Numbered from the stretch's first letter, positions 17,134 through 25,944 are shown. The stretch is DNA of 64,000 nt from Novosphingobium album (ex Liu et al. 2023) (GCF_029076845.1 NZ_JARESE010000070.1:1-64000); one strand, 5' to 3'. Translations and numbers: made by a program. The notes: generated by a model from the letters alone, not told the origin.

Positions 17134-18327
17134 TTACTTTGCGTTCACCGGCGGCAAAGCCGGCCGCCACCCCGCCCGCCACAGCGAGCCGAGCGCGGTG
17201 GGCGCAAAGGCCAGCCCCACGAACATCGCGGGCGCCACCATCGCGCCCCAGTAGTAATTGTCGCCCCGCCCCGCGATCATGAACAGCAGGCCATAACCGG
17301 CGTAAAGCAGGCTGGCGAACAGCCCGGCGGGCGAGCGCCAGCCGGCGGATCCGGCCATCATCAGCACCACCGCCGGCCCCGCCAGCCAGTGCGGCAGCAG
17401 CCGTAGGTTGCTGGACAGCACGACGTTGGACAGCCAGCCGGACAGGCCGCGCAGCATGAGCCAGCCCTGCCCGGCGCGATCACCCGGCAGGACATGGCCG
17501 GCCACCAGCGACAAGTGCGCCGCGAACAGGGCAAGGAAGGCAAGCGCCAGCGCGCTCCAGGCCGCGCATTCCTTGGCGTCGCGCCGCCAGCCGGCCATTG
17601 CCGCCATCAGCAGCACGAAAGGCAGCGCGTGCTCGCGGATCGCCAGCGCCAGCGCCGCCACCGCCAGCGCCGCGCCCCACTTGCCGGGGCGATGCAGCCC
17701 GAAGGCGAGCGCCAGCAACATGCCCGACCACAATTCGTGAAGCTGGAAGAAATAGCGGTTCGCGCCCAGCGAGACGCCGACGAACAGCAGCGCCATCGCC
17801 AGCAGGCGGTGCCGGCGCCCGCCCGGCTCCTCGCCCAGCCGGCGCCACCAGGCGATCAGCGTCGCCGCCATCAGGGCAAGCGCCAGCGCGACTTGCGCGG
17901 GCACGGGCAGCGCGGCGTTGATCCAGGCCAGCGTCGGCAGCCGCACCGCCACGCCGGGCCGCACCGGAAAGCCGGCCGCGCGCTGTTCCTCGACGATGAA
18001 GTCGTAATAATGCTCGCCCCGGCGCAATCGCTCGACCGCGCGGTCATAGAGCGCCAGATCATCGTCGCGCGGACGCTGCACGCCCTCGCGCGCGGCCAGG
18101 TTCTCGGCGAACGATCGCGTGGCGGGCTCCGGCCGGCCCGTGCCGATCGGCACCAGCGCGGCGGCGGCCAGGCAGATCGCCAGCAGCGCGAGGATCAGGC
18201 GGGCGGCCAGCGGGGAAACCCCGGCGAAGCGATCCCACGCGGGCGCGGCGCGCGGGGACGCGGGATCGGCCGGAGCCGGCGTGCCCCCGGCGACTATCCC
18301 AGCAGCCCCGCCGCCATTGCCGCCCAT
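17134..18327 (-). CDS. Polytopic membrane protein of unknown function
   Basis: A 397-residue inner-membrane protein with about nine hydrophobic segments (for example ARLILALLAICLAAAAL near 43-59 and QVALALALMAATLIAWW near 145-160). A soluble loop follows the first helix (about 60-130, with YDRAVERLRRGEHYYDF). A loop of this kind after helix 1 faintly resembles GT-C type glycosyltransferases, but no catalytic motif is certain, so no function is claimed. The ATG at 18327 is preferred; an alternative TTG at 18372 would lie even deeper in ubiB, which it already overlaps by 34 bases. It is inserted between ubiB and coaBC. Confidence 0.65.
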   Translation of the reverse strand: MGGNGGGAAGIVAGGTPAPADPASPRAAPAWDRFAGVSPLAARLILALLAICLAAAALVPIGTGRPEPATRSFAENLAAREGVQRPRDDDLALYDRAVERLRRGEHYYDFIVEEQRAAGFPVRPGVAVRLPTLAWINAALPVPAQVALALALMAATLIAWWRRLGEEPGGRRHRLLAMALLFVGVSLGANRYFFQLHELWSGMLLALAFGLHRPGKWGAALAVAALALAIREHALPFVLLMAAMAGWRRDAKECAAWSALALAFLALFAAHLSLVAGHVLPGDRAGQGWLMLRGLSGWLSNVVLSSNLRLLPHWLAGPAVVLMMAGSAGWRSPAGLFASLLYAGYGLLFMIAGRGDNYYWGAMVAPAMFVGLAFAPTALGSLWRAGWRPALPPVNAK

Positions 18328-19847
18328 GTCGCAAGTCCCCCGGCCAGAAGTGCCAGGATATAGCCGGGCCAATGGTTAATTTGGCGTTTCCGATCCCAGA
18401 TCAGGTCCACTTGCGGCAGCGGCGCCTGCTCGGGCGCGCCGCCCTTGGGCGGGAATTTCTCCTCGATCCGGCGCACCAGCGCGGGCAGCCGCAGCAGCGT
18501 GCCGAAATCGTCGCGCAGGCGGTCCGCCAGCGCCGCCTCGGGCCCCAGCTCGTCGCGTATCCAGCTGCGCACGAAGGGGCTGGATACGTCCCACATGTTG
18601 ATCCCCGGATCGAGCGCGGTGGCCAGCCCCTCGACCATCACCATGGTCTTTTGCAGCAGCAGCAGATGCGGCTGGACCTGCATGTCGAAATCGCGCGTGA
18701 TGGCGAACAGCCCGTCGAGCATCTGGCCCACCGAAAGCTCGCTCACCGGCTTGCCGCGCATCGGCTCGCCCACCGCGCGCAGGGCCGTGGCGAATTCCTC
18801 GACGGTGTGGTGCGCCGGCACGTATTGCGCCTCGAAGTGGATTTCGGCGACGCGCCGGTAATTGCCGGTGGTCAGGCCATAGAGGATCTCGGCCAGCCAG
18901 AGCCGCGCCTGGCGGTCGATCCGCCCCATGATGCCGAAATCGATCGCGACGATCGTGCCGTCGGGCTCCACGAAGAGATTGCCCTGGTGCATGTCGGCGT
19001 GGAAGAACCCGGCCGAGATCGCCTGGCCCAGGAAAGTGAGCACCAGCTTGCGCGCCAGCGCGGGCAGATCGTGCCCGGCCGCCTTCAGCCCGGCCAGATC
19101 GCTCATCTTGATGCCGTCGACCCATTCCAGCGTCAGCACGCTGCCGCTGGTCCGGTCCCAGTCGATCTCGGGCACGCGGTAGCCCACCGCGCCTTTCATC
19201 GCCTCGGCCAGCTCTGAGGCGGAGGCCGCTTCGCGCCGCAGATCGAGTTCGCGCAAGGTCCAGCGCTTGAGATTGGCGATCACCGCGCGCGGGCGCAGCC
19301 GCGCCGCTTCCCCGCCAGTGGCTTCCAGATGGGCGGCGGCCCATTCATAGGTCTCGACATCGCGCGAGAATTTCTCGCGGATCTGCGGGCGCAGCACCTT
19401 GACCGCGACCGTGCGGCCATCGGTCGTCACCGCGCGGTGGACTTGCGCGATCGAGGCGGCGCCGACCGGCGCCTCCTCGATCGAGGCGAACAGCGCGGAA
19501 AGCGGGCAGCCGAAGCTACGCTCGATCTCGGCGCGGATCAGCGCGAAGGGCACGGGCGGCAGGCTGTCCTGCAGGCTCAGCAAGTTGCGCGCGGGCGCTT
19601 CGCCGACCAGATCGGGGCGCGTCGCCAGCGCCTGCCCCAGCTTGATCGCCGCCGGGCCGATCGCCTGGAATGCCCCGGCATAGTCCGGCTCATCGGGCTG
19701 GCGCGTGCCGAAGCGGGCGATGCGGCACAGCCGCTTGACCGCGGGCGGCGCATTGCGATCGCGCTCGATCCCGCGCAGCGCGCCATGCCGGGCCAGCACC
19801 CGCCCCCACTGGAGCAGGCGCAGGATATGCGTAGTCGGCCGTGTCAT
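18294..19847 (-). CDS. ubiB: UbiB, atypical kinase needed for ubiquinone synthesis
   Basis: A 517-residue protein of the ABC1/ADCK/UbiB family, which supports early ubiquinone hydroxylation steps through ATPase activity at the inner membrane. Seen are the KxGQ motif as IKLGQALATRPDLVGE (about 69-84), the alanine-rich nucleotide loop EAPVGAASIAQVH (about 125-137), the lysine in VAVKVLRP (about 145-152), HADMHQGNLFVEPDG (about 279-293) and the metal-binding DFG as AIDFGIMGR (about 297-305). Two hydrophobic C-terminal helices (about 490-517) anchor it in the membrane. It lies 55 bases downstream of ubiE. Confidence 0.95.
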   Translation of the reverse strand: MTRPTTHILRLLQWGRVLARHGALRGIERDRNAPPAVKRLCRIARFGTRQPDEPDYAGAFQAIGPAAIKLGQALATRPDLVGEAPARNLLSLQDSLPPVPFALIRAEIERSFGCPLSALFASIEEAPVGAASIAQVHRAVTTDGRTVAVKVLRPQIREKFSRDVETYEWAAAHLEATGGEAARLRPRAVIANLKRWTLRELDLRREAASASELAEAMKGAVGYRVPEIDWDRTSGSVLTLEWVDGIKMSDLAGLKAAGHDLPALARKLVLTFLGQAISAGFFHADMHQGNLFVEPDGTIVAIDFGIMGRIDRQARLWLAEILYGLTTGNYRRVAEIHFEAQYVPAHHTVEEFATALRAVGEPMRGKPVSELSVGQMLDGLFAITRDFDMQVQPHLLLLQKTMVMVEGLATALDPGINMWDVSSPFVRSWIRDELGPEAALADRLRDDFGTLLRLPALVRRIEEKFPPKGGAPEQAPLPQVDLIWDRKRQINHWPGYILALLAGGLATWAAMAAGLLG

Positions 19848-19902
19848 GGCCGCTTGCCAGCCTCACGCCGGAATGCGGCACCGACCCACGCCTGCCGCAC
19901 GT

Positions 19903-20634
19903 TCAAACCTTCCAGCCCGAATGGATCGCCACAAGGCCACCCAGGATCGGCTCGACCCGGGAGTGCCGGAAGCCGGCCGCGCGAATCATCGCCTCGAACT
20001 CGGGCATCGGCGGGAAGCGGCGGATCGATTCGATCAGGTAGCGATAGCTCTCGGCATCGCCGGCAATGGCCTTGCCCAGCCTGGGCACCAGCTTGTGCGA
20101 ATAGGCGTCATAGGCTTCCTTGAAGCCCGGCCATTCGGTGGTCGAGAATTCGAGGCAGAAGAAGCGCCCGCCGAACCTGAGCACGCGGAACGCCTCGGCC
20201 AGCGCAAGGTCGATCCGGGTCACGTTGCGGATGCCGAACGCGATCGTATAGGCATCGAAGAAGCGATCGGGAAAGGTCAGCGCCTCGGCGTTCTGGCGCG
20301 ACCAGACCAGGCCGTCGATCCCCCGCTCCATCGCGCGCTCGATGCCGACGTCGAGCATGTCCTGGTTGATGTCCGACACCGTGACCGAGGCGCCGTGCGC
20401 CGCCATGCGAAAAGCGATGTCGCCAGTGCCGCCGGCCATGTCGAGAATCGCCTCGCCGTCGCGTGGCTTCACCCGGCGCACGAAGCGATCCTTCCACAGA
20501 CGGTGCATCCCCGCCGACATGGCATCGTTCATCACGTCGTACTTGCGCGCGACACTGGAGAAGACGGCGCCGACGCGCTCGGTCTTTTCCTCGGGGCTGA
20601 CTTCTTCGTAACCGAAGGAAACCGTATCGTTCAT
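19903..20634 (-). CDS. ubiE: Demethylmenaquinone/ubiquinone C-methyltransferase
   Basis: A 243-residue SAM-dependent methyltransferase of ubiquinone (and menaquinone) synthesis. The family signatures are clear: FSSVARKYDVMNDAMSAGMHRLWKD (split across about 25-49), motif I ILDMAGGTGDIA near 63-74, SDINQDMLDVG near 86-96, YTIAFGIRNVTRIDLAL near 126-142 and FFCLEFSTTEWP near 156-167. The ATG at 20634 overlaps the upstream DMT-transporter gene by four bases (ATGA). It forms a ubiquinone operon with ubiB downstream. Confidence 0.96.
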   Translation of the reverse strand: MNDTVSFGYEEVSPEEKTERVGAVFSSVARKYDVMNDAMSAGMHRLWKDRFVRRVKPRDGEAILDMAGGTGDIAFRMAAHGASVTVSDINQDMLDVGIERAMERGIDGLVWSRQNAEALTFPDRFFDAYTIAFGIRNVTRIDLALAEAFRVLRFGGRFFCLEFSTTEWPGFKEAYDAYSHKLVPRLGKAIAGDAESYRYLIESIRRFPPMPEFEAMIRAAGFRHSRVEPILGGLVAIHSGWKV

Positions 20635-21587
20635 GGCCCGTCCTCTAGCGCCGCGCCGGGCGAGGCGCCAGCCGTGTCTCGTTCCCGGCGCGCAAGCGCG
20701 CCGATCACGATCCCGGCCAGGATCAGTGCCATGCCCGCCAGGTGATAGGCCAACAGCCGCTCGCCCAGCAGCAGGGCGGAAAGCAGCGCGCCGAACAGCG
20801 GCATCAGCGTGATCGCCTGCCCGGCGCGCGCGGCGCCGATCGTCGCGGCCGCCCAGTTGTAGATGAAATAGGCCGCCAGCGCGGCCAGCACCGCGACATA
20901 GGCGAAAGCGGCCAGGCTGGTCGCGGTCCAGACGATCCGCTCGCCCGCGCGCCATTCCCACAGCGCCAGCGGCGCCACCGCCACCGCGCCGATCGCGAAC
21001 GTCACCGCCACGAAGCTGACCGGCGAGACCGCCGGGCGCAGCCGCAGCAGCACGGTGTAGAGCGACCAGACGACGACCGCGGCCAGGATCAGCACGTCCC
21101 CGGTGCCGAAGCGCAGCCGCAGGACCGAGGCGGGATCGCCTTCGAAAACAATCACCAGCACCCCGGTGACCGAGCAGCCGACCGCGATCGTTTGCCCGGT
21201 GCCCGGCCGCACGCGGAACAGCAGCGCCTCGAACAGCACGACCAGTGCGGGAATCGCCGCCTGCAGCAGCAGGGCATTGGTCGCCGTGGTGTAGCGCAGG
21301 CCGGCGTAGAGGAAGGAATTGAACGAGGCGACGCCCAGCAGCCCGAGCAGCAGCACCGGCTTCCATCCGCGGAGCAGCGCCGCCCGGTCCCGCCACACCG
21401 GCCTCACCGCGAAAGGCAGAAGGATCAGCAGCGCCAGCGCCCAGCGCCCGAAAGCGAGCGCGAAAGGCGGGATATCGTGGCGCACCGCGCGCCCGACGAT
21501 CGAATTGCCCGCCCACATCAGCATGACGAGCCCGAGCAGGGCGAAGGCCAGCCAATAGTTCCTGTCACGCTCCATCGCTCGCGCCAT
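20631..21587 (-). CDS. EamA/DMT-superfamily transporter
   Basis: A 318-residue protein with ten hydrophobic helices in two repeated EamA domains (about 12-145 and 158-300), the normal RhaT/PecM-like layout. Characteristic stretches are LVMLMWAGNSIVGRAV (about 20-35), YAGLRYTTATNALLLQAAIP (about 94-113) and the end of the second repeat, LLLGERLLAYHLAGMALILAG (about 271-291). Members export amino acids or other metabolites; the substrate is unknown. It is the first gene of the ubiE-ubiB run, coupled to ubiE by a 4-base overlap, and diverges from mutM. Confidence 0.85.
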   Translation of the reverse strand: MARAMERDRNYWLAFALLGLVMLMWAGNSIVGRAVRHDIPPFALAFGRWALALLILLPFAVRPVWRDRAALLRGWKPVLLLGLLGVASFNSFLYAGLRYTTATNALLLQAAIPALVVLFEALLFRVRPGTGQTIAVGCSVTGVLVIVFEGDPASVLRLRFGTGDVLILAAVVVWSLYTVLLRLRPAVSPVSFVAVTFAIGAVAVAPLALWEWRAGERIVWTATSLAAFAYVAVLAALAAYFIYNWAAATIGAARAGQAITLMPLFGALLSALLLGERLLAYHLAGMALILAGIVIGALARRERDTAGASPGAALEDGP

Positions 21588-21674
21588 ATGGCCCCGGCCC
21601 GCGATTGGCGAGGGCGAAACGATGCGCGGTCAGGCGATGACAGCGGGCCGCCGGCGCATTACTGCACGCGCACG

Positions 21675-22487
21675 ATGCCCGAGCTTCCCGAAGTCGAAAC
21701 CACCGTGCGCGGCCTGGCGCGCTATCTGGAAGGAGAGCGGATCGCGCGCGTCGCGGTCAACCGGCCGGACTTGCGCCGTCCGTTCCCGCCGGGGCTGGTG
21801 CAGGAACTCACCGGCGCGCGCGTCACCGCGATGGGGCGGCGCGCGAAATACGGCCTGATCCATACCGACCGGGACCGGACCATGGTGTTTCACCTGGGTA
21901 TGTCCGGCCGCTGGCGAATCGAGCCCGAACGGATCGAAAAGCACGATCATCTCGTGATCGAGACCGGATCGGGCCATGTCCTGGCGCTCAACGACGCGCG
22001 CCGCTTCGGCTCGGTCGATCTCGTCGATACCGGGGGGCTCGAACAATGGGGCCCGTTCGCCACGATGGGGCCCGAGCCGCTGGGCGAGGCGCTGACGCCC
22101 CGGCACCTCCAGCGCACTTTCGCGGGGCGGTTCGCGCCGGTGAAGCCGCTGCTGCTCGATCAGCGGATAGTCGCGGGACTGGGCAACATCTACGTCTGCG
22201 AAGCGCTGCACCGCGCGCGCATCCGGCCCGACCGGGAAGCGGGGCGGATCGCGCCTGCCGCGCTGGCCCGGCTGGTCCCGGCGATCCGCGCCGTGCTGGC
22301 CGAATCGATCGCGGCCGGCGGATCGACCATCCGCGATTATGCGCAGCCTTCGGGCGAGCTGGGCTATTTCGCCAGTTCCTGGCAAGTCTATGGCCGCGAG
22401 GGCGATCCTTGCGCCTGCGGCGGCACCGTGGCACGCTTCGCGCAAGGCGGGCGCAGCACCTTCTGGTGCCCGAAATGCCAGAAATAG
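21675..22487 (+). CDS. mutM: Formamidopyrimidine-DNA glycosylase
   Basis: A 270-residue Fpg/MutM base-excision repair enzyme that removes 8-oxoguanine. The N-terminal catalytic Pro-Glu sits in MPELPEVETTVRGL right at the start, which fixes the ATG at 21675. The beta-hairpin lysine is in MGRRAKYGL (about 53-61). The helix-two-turn-helix motif is LLLDQRIVAGLGNIYVCEAL (about 156-175), and the zinc finger is CACGG...RSTFWCPKC near 247-269. The first zinc pair is C-x-C, one residue tighter than the usual C-x2-C. It is divergent from the DMT transporter and lies upstream of rpsT. Confidence 0.95.
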   Translation: MPELPEVETTVRGLARYLEGERIARVAVNRPDLRRPFPPGLVQELTGARVTAMGRRAKYGLIHTDRDRTMVFHLGMSGRWRIEPERIEKHDHLVIETGSGHVLALNDARRFGSVDLVDTGGLEQWGPFATMGPEPLGEALTPRHLQRTFAGRFAPVKPLLLDQRIVAGLGNIYVCEALHRARIRPDREAGRIAPAALARLVPAIRAVLAESIAAGGSTIRDYAQPSGELGYFASSWQVYGREGDPCACGGTVARFAQGGRSTFWCPKCQK

Positions 22488-22634
22488 GCGCGGCGCGGGG
22501 CCCGCGTTCGCTTGACGGATCGCGGGACTGCCGTTAAGGGCCGCGCTTTCCGGCGAGTCCACTCGCCATGACAGCAATTCGAGCACGACAGGCCGCCTGG
22601 CGGCCCGACTAGAGAACAGAGGTCAAAGAGTTTC

Positions 22635-22895
22635 ATGGCCAATACGCCGCAAGCCCGCAAGCGCATCCGTCGCAACGATCGTCGCGCCGAGATCAATACC
22701 AATCGCATGAGCCGCATCCGCACGTTCGTGAAGAAGGTCGAAGCGGCGATCGCCGGCGGTGACAAGTCCGCCGCCGCCGAAGCCCTCAAGGCCGCCCAGC
22801 CCGAGCTGGCGCGCGGCGTGGCGCGCGGCGTGCTGCACAAGAACACCGCTTCGCGCAAGCTTTCGCGGCTGACCAAGCGCGTCGCGTCGCTCTGA
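22635..22895 (+). CDS. rpsT: 30S ribosomal protein S20
   Basis: An 86-residue, very basic protein matching S20 throughout (ANTPQARKRIRRNDRRAEIN at the start, RTFVKKVEAAIAGGD in the middle, LHKNTASRKLSRLTKRV at the end). S20 binds 16S rRNA early in 30S assembly. It stands alone between mutM and dnaA and is followed by a strong terminator at 22950, so it is probably a single-gene transcript. Its place just ahead of dnaA is conserved in many alphaproteobacteria. Confidence 0.97.
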   Translation: MANTPQARKRIRRNDRRAEINTNRMSRIRTFVKKVEAAIAGGDKSAAAEALKAAQPELARGVARGVLHKNTASRKLSRLTKRVASL

Positions 22896-22949
22896 TTCGC
22901 GAATCAAGCGCACCCTCGGACAAGTCCCGAGGGCACGAACAGAGAACAG

Positions 22950-22980
22950 AGCCGGGGAGCGAATCCCCGGCTGTTTTTTT
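22950..22980 (+). terminator. Rho-independent terminator after rpsT
   Basis: A 9-bp perfect stem (AGCCGGGGA at 22950-22958, complement at 22964-22972) with a 5-base loop is followed by G and seven T. It sits 54 bases after the rpsT stop and isolates dnaA from rpsT transcription. Confidence 0.95.
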
Positions 22981-23406
22981 GTCTCCGCCGCACTGCGCGG
23001 GGCGTTTCACAAAACTGTAGGAAAACAGAGCGATTCGCCATGCTGCGGCGCAAAATCGCTTGTTATTCAAACACATATATTTTTGTTAAGGTTTTACGCG
23101 GGCTTTGTACGAGTCAACCGTCATAATTTTTATATTTTGGGGATGGCCGTCTTGCGCCTGCCAGCGAGAGGTTCCTAAAAGGGCACTTGGCCATTGCGGA
23201 ATCGGCCGGGGTAAACACGATAAGCACGTAAGATCGACGTCGCAAACGCGATTTGCGGTGGGGGCGAAGTTATGTGCGAATTTCCCGACATTTCCGAGTG
23301 GTGACTGGCGTGGATTCGAACGAGGGAGTGGGACCAGGTGACGGGTTCTTCTGCGGGTTATCGTGCCCCGAGCGCGGGTCGGAAAACGAAAGCTGAACGA
23401 ATAGCA
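22981..23406 (+). promoter_or_regulatory. AT-rich dnaA leader (promoter; possible DnaA box)
   Basis: This 426-base region has no gene. Its left-centre part (about 23050-23145) is far richer in A and T than the rest of the window, with runs such as ACATATATTTTTGTTAAGG and ATAATTTTTATATTTTGGGG. TTATTCAAA at 23063-23071 differs at one position from the DnaA-box consensus TTATNCACA. It surely carries the dnaA promoter and could be autoregulated by DnaA. One weak box is not enough to call an origin of replication. GAGGGAG at 23321-23327 could serve the alternative GTG start of dnaA at 23338. Confidence 0.5.
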
Positions 23407-24837
23407 ATGGAAGAGGACCAGGAAGCCCTGAATCTCGCCGCGGATTGGGCTGATATCAGTCAGGGGCTGCGCAAGGATCTTGGCCAGCAGGCGCACAGCC
23501 AGTGGATCAAGCCGATCCAGCCGGGCAATTTCTGCAACGAGACGGGCACGCTCGATCTCTACCTGCCGACCGAGTTCTCGGCCAACTGGGTAGCGGATCG
23601 TTTCGCGGACCGGCTCTCGCTCGCGTGGAAGATCGCCCGGCCCGACGTGCGCCACGTACGCATCCTGGTCAATCCGGGGCGCCGCCAGCTTCCCGAGCTG
23701 CGGCTGGGCAACGGCGGCAAGCCGAGCCGCCCGGCCAACGATTCGGTGCACGGCGCCGGCGATCCGCTGGGCGCGGCGCTGGAAGGCAATGCCTTCGCCT
23801 CGCTCGGCCAGGGCAGCATCGGCATCGATGCCTCGCAGACTTTCGCCACGTTCGTCACCGGCACCAGCAACGTGCTGGCGTGGAACGCGGCGCAGCGCAT
23901 GTCGGCGGTGGAAGCGCCGCAGTTCTCGCCGCTCTATCTCAAGGCCGCGACCGGCCAGGGCAAGACGCACCTGCTCCACGCGATCGGCCACGCCTATCTG
24001 GCGCACCATCCGAACGCGCGGATCTTCTACTGCTCGGCCGAGCGCTTCATGGTCGAATTCGTCCAGGCGCTGCGCCAGAACCAGATGATCGAGTTCAAGT
24101 CGCGGCTGCGCGGCTTCGACCTGCTGCTGGTGGACGATATCCAGTTCATCATCGGCAAGGCATCGGCGCAGGAAGAGCTGCTTTATACGATCGACGCGCT
24201 GCTGGCCGAAGGCAAGCGGCTGGTCTTCGCCGCCGATCGCGCGCCGCAGGCGCTCGACGGGGTCGAGCCGCGCCTGCTCTCGCGCCTGTCGATGGGGCTG
24301 GTCGCCGATATCATGCCCGCCGATATCGAGCTGCGCCGCTCGATCCTGGAAAATCGCCTGCAGCGCTTCCCGGCGATCGACGTGCCGGCCGATGTCATCG
24401 AATTCCTCGCCCGCACGATCAACCGGAACGTGCGCGAGCTGGTGGGCGGGCTGAACAAGGTGATCGCCTATGCGCAGCTCACCAGCCAGCAGGTCTCGCT
24501 CCAGCTTGCCGAGGAGCAGCTTACCGATATCCTTTCGGCCAATCGCCGCCGGATCACCATCGACGAGATCCAGCGCACGGTCTGCCAGTTCTACCGGATC
24601 GACCGGACCGAGATGAGCTCCAAGCGCCGCGCCCGCGCGGTGGTGCGCCCGCGCCAGGTGGCGATGTACCTCGCCAAGGTGCTGACGCCGCGCAGCTACC
24701 CGGAAATCGGCCGCAAGTTCGGCGGCCGCGACCATTCCACCGTGATCCACGCGGTGCGGCTGATCGAGGAACTGCGCACGCGCGATGCCGATATGGACGG
24801 CGATGTGCGCAGCTTGCTGCGCCAGCTCGAAAGCTGA
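23407..24837 (+). CDS. dnaA: Chromosomal replication initiator DnaA
   Basis: A 476-residue initiator that binds DnaA boxes and melts the origin. Domain I is at about 1-90 (DISQGLRKDLGQQAHSQWI), followed by a linker. The AAA+ domain has Walker A ATGQGKTHLLHAIGH (about 181-195), Walker B LLLVDDIQF (about 239-247) and sensor I near FAADRAPQALDG. The DNA-binding domain ends with the DnaA signature GRDHSTVIHAV (about 440-450). Start: ATG 23407 gives MEEDQEALNLAADWAD, the usual sphingomonad beginning. An in-frame GTG at 23338 has a better RBS and would add 23 residues, so it remains an alternative. Replication control hubs flank it: rpsT upstream and a degenerate GGDEF gene downstream. Confidence 0.96.
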   Translation: MEEDQEALNLAADWADISQGLRKDLGQQAHSQWIKPIQPGNFCNETGTLDLYLPTEFSANWVADRFADRLSLAWKIARPDVRHVRILVNPGRRQLPELRLGNGGKPSRPANDSVHGAGDPLGAALEGNAFASLGQGSIGIDASQTFATFVTGTSNVLAWNAAQRMSAVEAPQFSPLYLKAATGQGKTHLLHAIGHAYLAHHPNARIFYCSAERFMVEFVQALRQNQMIEFKSRLRGFDLLLVDDIQFIIGKASAQEELLYTIDALLAEGKRLVFAADRAPQALDGVEPRLLSRLSMGLVADIMPADIELRRSILENRLQRFPAIDVPADVIEFLARTINRNVRELVGGLNKVIAYAQLTSQQVSLQLAEEQLTDILSANRRRITIDEIQRTVCQFYRIDRTEMSSKRRARAVVRPRQVAMYLAKVLTPRSYPEIGRKFGGRDHSTVIHAVRLIEELRTRDADMDGDVRSLLRQLES

Positions 24838-24860
24838 TCCGCACGCCACGGCGCGCCTTG

Positions 24861-24892
24861 CGGGCGGGGTCTGCTCCGGCAGGCCCCGCCCG
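24861..24892 (+). terminator. Hairpin after dnaA, possible terminator
   Basis: Arms 24861-24874 (CGGGCGGGGTCTGC) and 24879-24892 pair over 14 positions with one G-T wobble around a TCCG loop, 23 bases after the dnaA stop. The following CGCCGTTTC has only three T, so termination may be partial or Rho-assisted. Confidence 0.5.
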
Positions 24893-25004
24893 CGCCGTTT
24901 CGGGTGCCATTTCGGGGGGTTATCTTCCGCAGGGGCCCGGCGCGAAGCCCGCCAAAGTCCTCGCCGATCGGTTCTTCGCATGGATGCTTCGCCTCATCGC
25001 ACCG

Positions 25005-25019
25005 TTAATCTTTGGGTAA
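25005..25019 (+). promoter_or_regulatory. CtrA-like site upstream of the GGDEF-like gene
   Basis: TTAA at 25005-25008 and GTAA at 25016-25019 are separated by seven bases. The CtrA consensus of alphaproteobacteria is TTAA-N7-TTAA, so this is one mismatch away. It lies 77 bases before the predicted ATG at 25096, a reasonable promoter position. A single short motif can occur by chance, so this is a suggestion only. Confidence 0.3.
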
Positions 25020-25095
25020 GGTTCAAAGGAAAGACTCGCACTTTACGAGTTCGTCGCTTGTGCCGGGCTCCCGTCATTCCGAAGGCCTGAGCCCC

Positions 25096-25944
25096 ATGCG
25101 ATTCTATCAGGCGACCCGCTTCCTGTTCCCGCGCAGTCTTGAGCGCAGGATCGCTTTCGTCTGCCTTGCCGCCACGGCGCTGCCGCTGATCGCTTGCCTG
25201 GCCTATCAGGCCGCGACAGGCACCTGGAACGCCGCGATCCTGGGCGTGCTCGCGCTGGCGACGCTGCTTGGCGCGGGCCTGGCCCTTGCGACGATCCTGG
25301 GTTTGCTTTCGCCGGTGGCCCGCGCGGCCGCGATGCTCCAGTCCATCCAGGACGGCAAACGCGTCGGCGCCATCCCGGTGGGCGGCGAGGACGTGGTCGG
25401 CCGCCTGTTTCGCGGCGTGGCTATCGCGGCGAACCAGGCCGATGGCGAGGCCGGGCAGCTATCCACCGCGGACGAGCGCGACGATCTGACGGGCCTGCGC
25501 AATCGCCGGGGCTTCTTCATCGATGCCGCCCGTGTGCTGACCGGCGAATACAACGCCGTCCTGGCGCTGATAGAGATCGACCATTTCGAAGCGATTCTGG
25601 AGACTTACGGCGACATGACGGGCGACAGCCTGCTGCGCGCCTTTGCCGGGCGACTCGCCATGGGCACGCGCCGCACCGATGTTTCGGCACGCTGGGCAAG
25701 CACGCAATTCGCGGTGCTGCTGATCCACACCACGCTGGAAGATGCCCGCGCGATCATGGAACGCCTGCGGGTTTCGGTCACGCAGACCGATCCGCTTTTC
25801 GTGGGCAACAGCCCCGTCACGTTCTCCTGCGGGCTGGCCCCGGTGCGCGATCAGGTGCTGATCGGCGCGGCGATCAGCCGCGCGGACGCGGCGCTGCACA
25901 TCGCCCAGTACGAGGGCCGCAACCGCGTCGAGGCGGCGAGCTGA
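25096..25944 (+). CDS. Membrane protein with degenerate GGDEF domain
   Basis: A 282-residue protein with two transmembrane helices (about 18-38 and 46-70), then a short HAMP-like linker and a GGDEF-fold domain from about 125. The domain start DDLTGLRNRRGF (129-140), the metal-site IDHF (161-164) and the rest of the fold are recognisable. But the signature loop reads ASTQF (201-205) where active diguanylate cyclases have GG(D/E)EF, so cyclic-di-GMP synthesis is very unlikely. It may bind a nucleotide or act as a regulator or scaffold. The ATG at 25096 gives the membrane protein a normal N-terminus; the frame is open upstream to 25012. It lies 258 bases downstream of dnaA. Confidence 0.82.
   Translation: MRFYQATRFLFPRSLERRIAFVCLAATALPLIACLAYQAATGTWNAAILGVLALATLLGAGLALATILGLLSPVARAAAMLQSIQDGKRVGAIPVGGEDVVGRLFRGVAIAANQADGEAGQLSTADERDDLTGLRNRRGFFIDAARVLTGEYNAVLALIEIDHFEAILETYGDMTGDSLLRAFAGRLAMGTRRTDVSARWASTQFAVLLIHTTLEDARAIMERLRVSVTQTDPLFVGNSPVTFSCGLAPVRDQVLIGAAISRADAALHIAQYEGRNRVEAAS

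Noticed and set aside
22981..23406. A full origin of replication upstream of dnaA
   Set aside because: Only one near-consensus DnaA box was seen, and alphaproteobacterial origins are often elsewhere. It is listed only as a leader with a possible box.
25096..25944. An active diguanylate cyclase
   Set aside because: The GG(D/E)EF loop is ASTQF, so catalysis is not expected.
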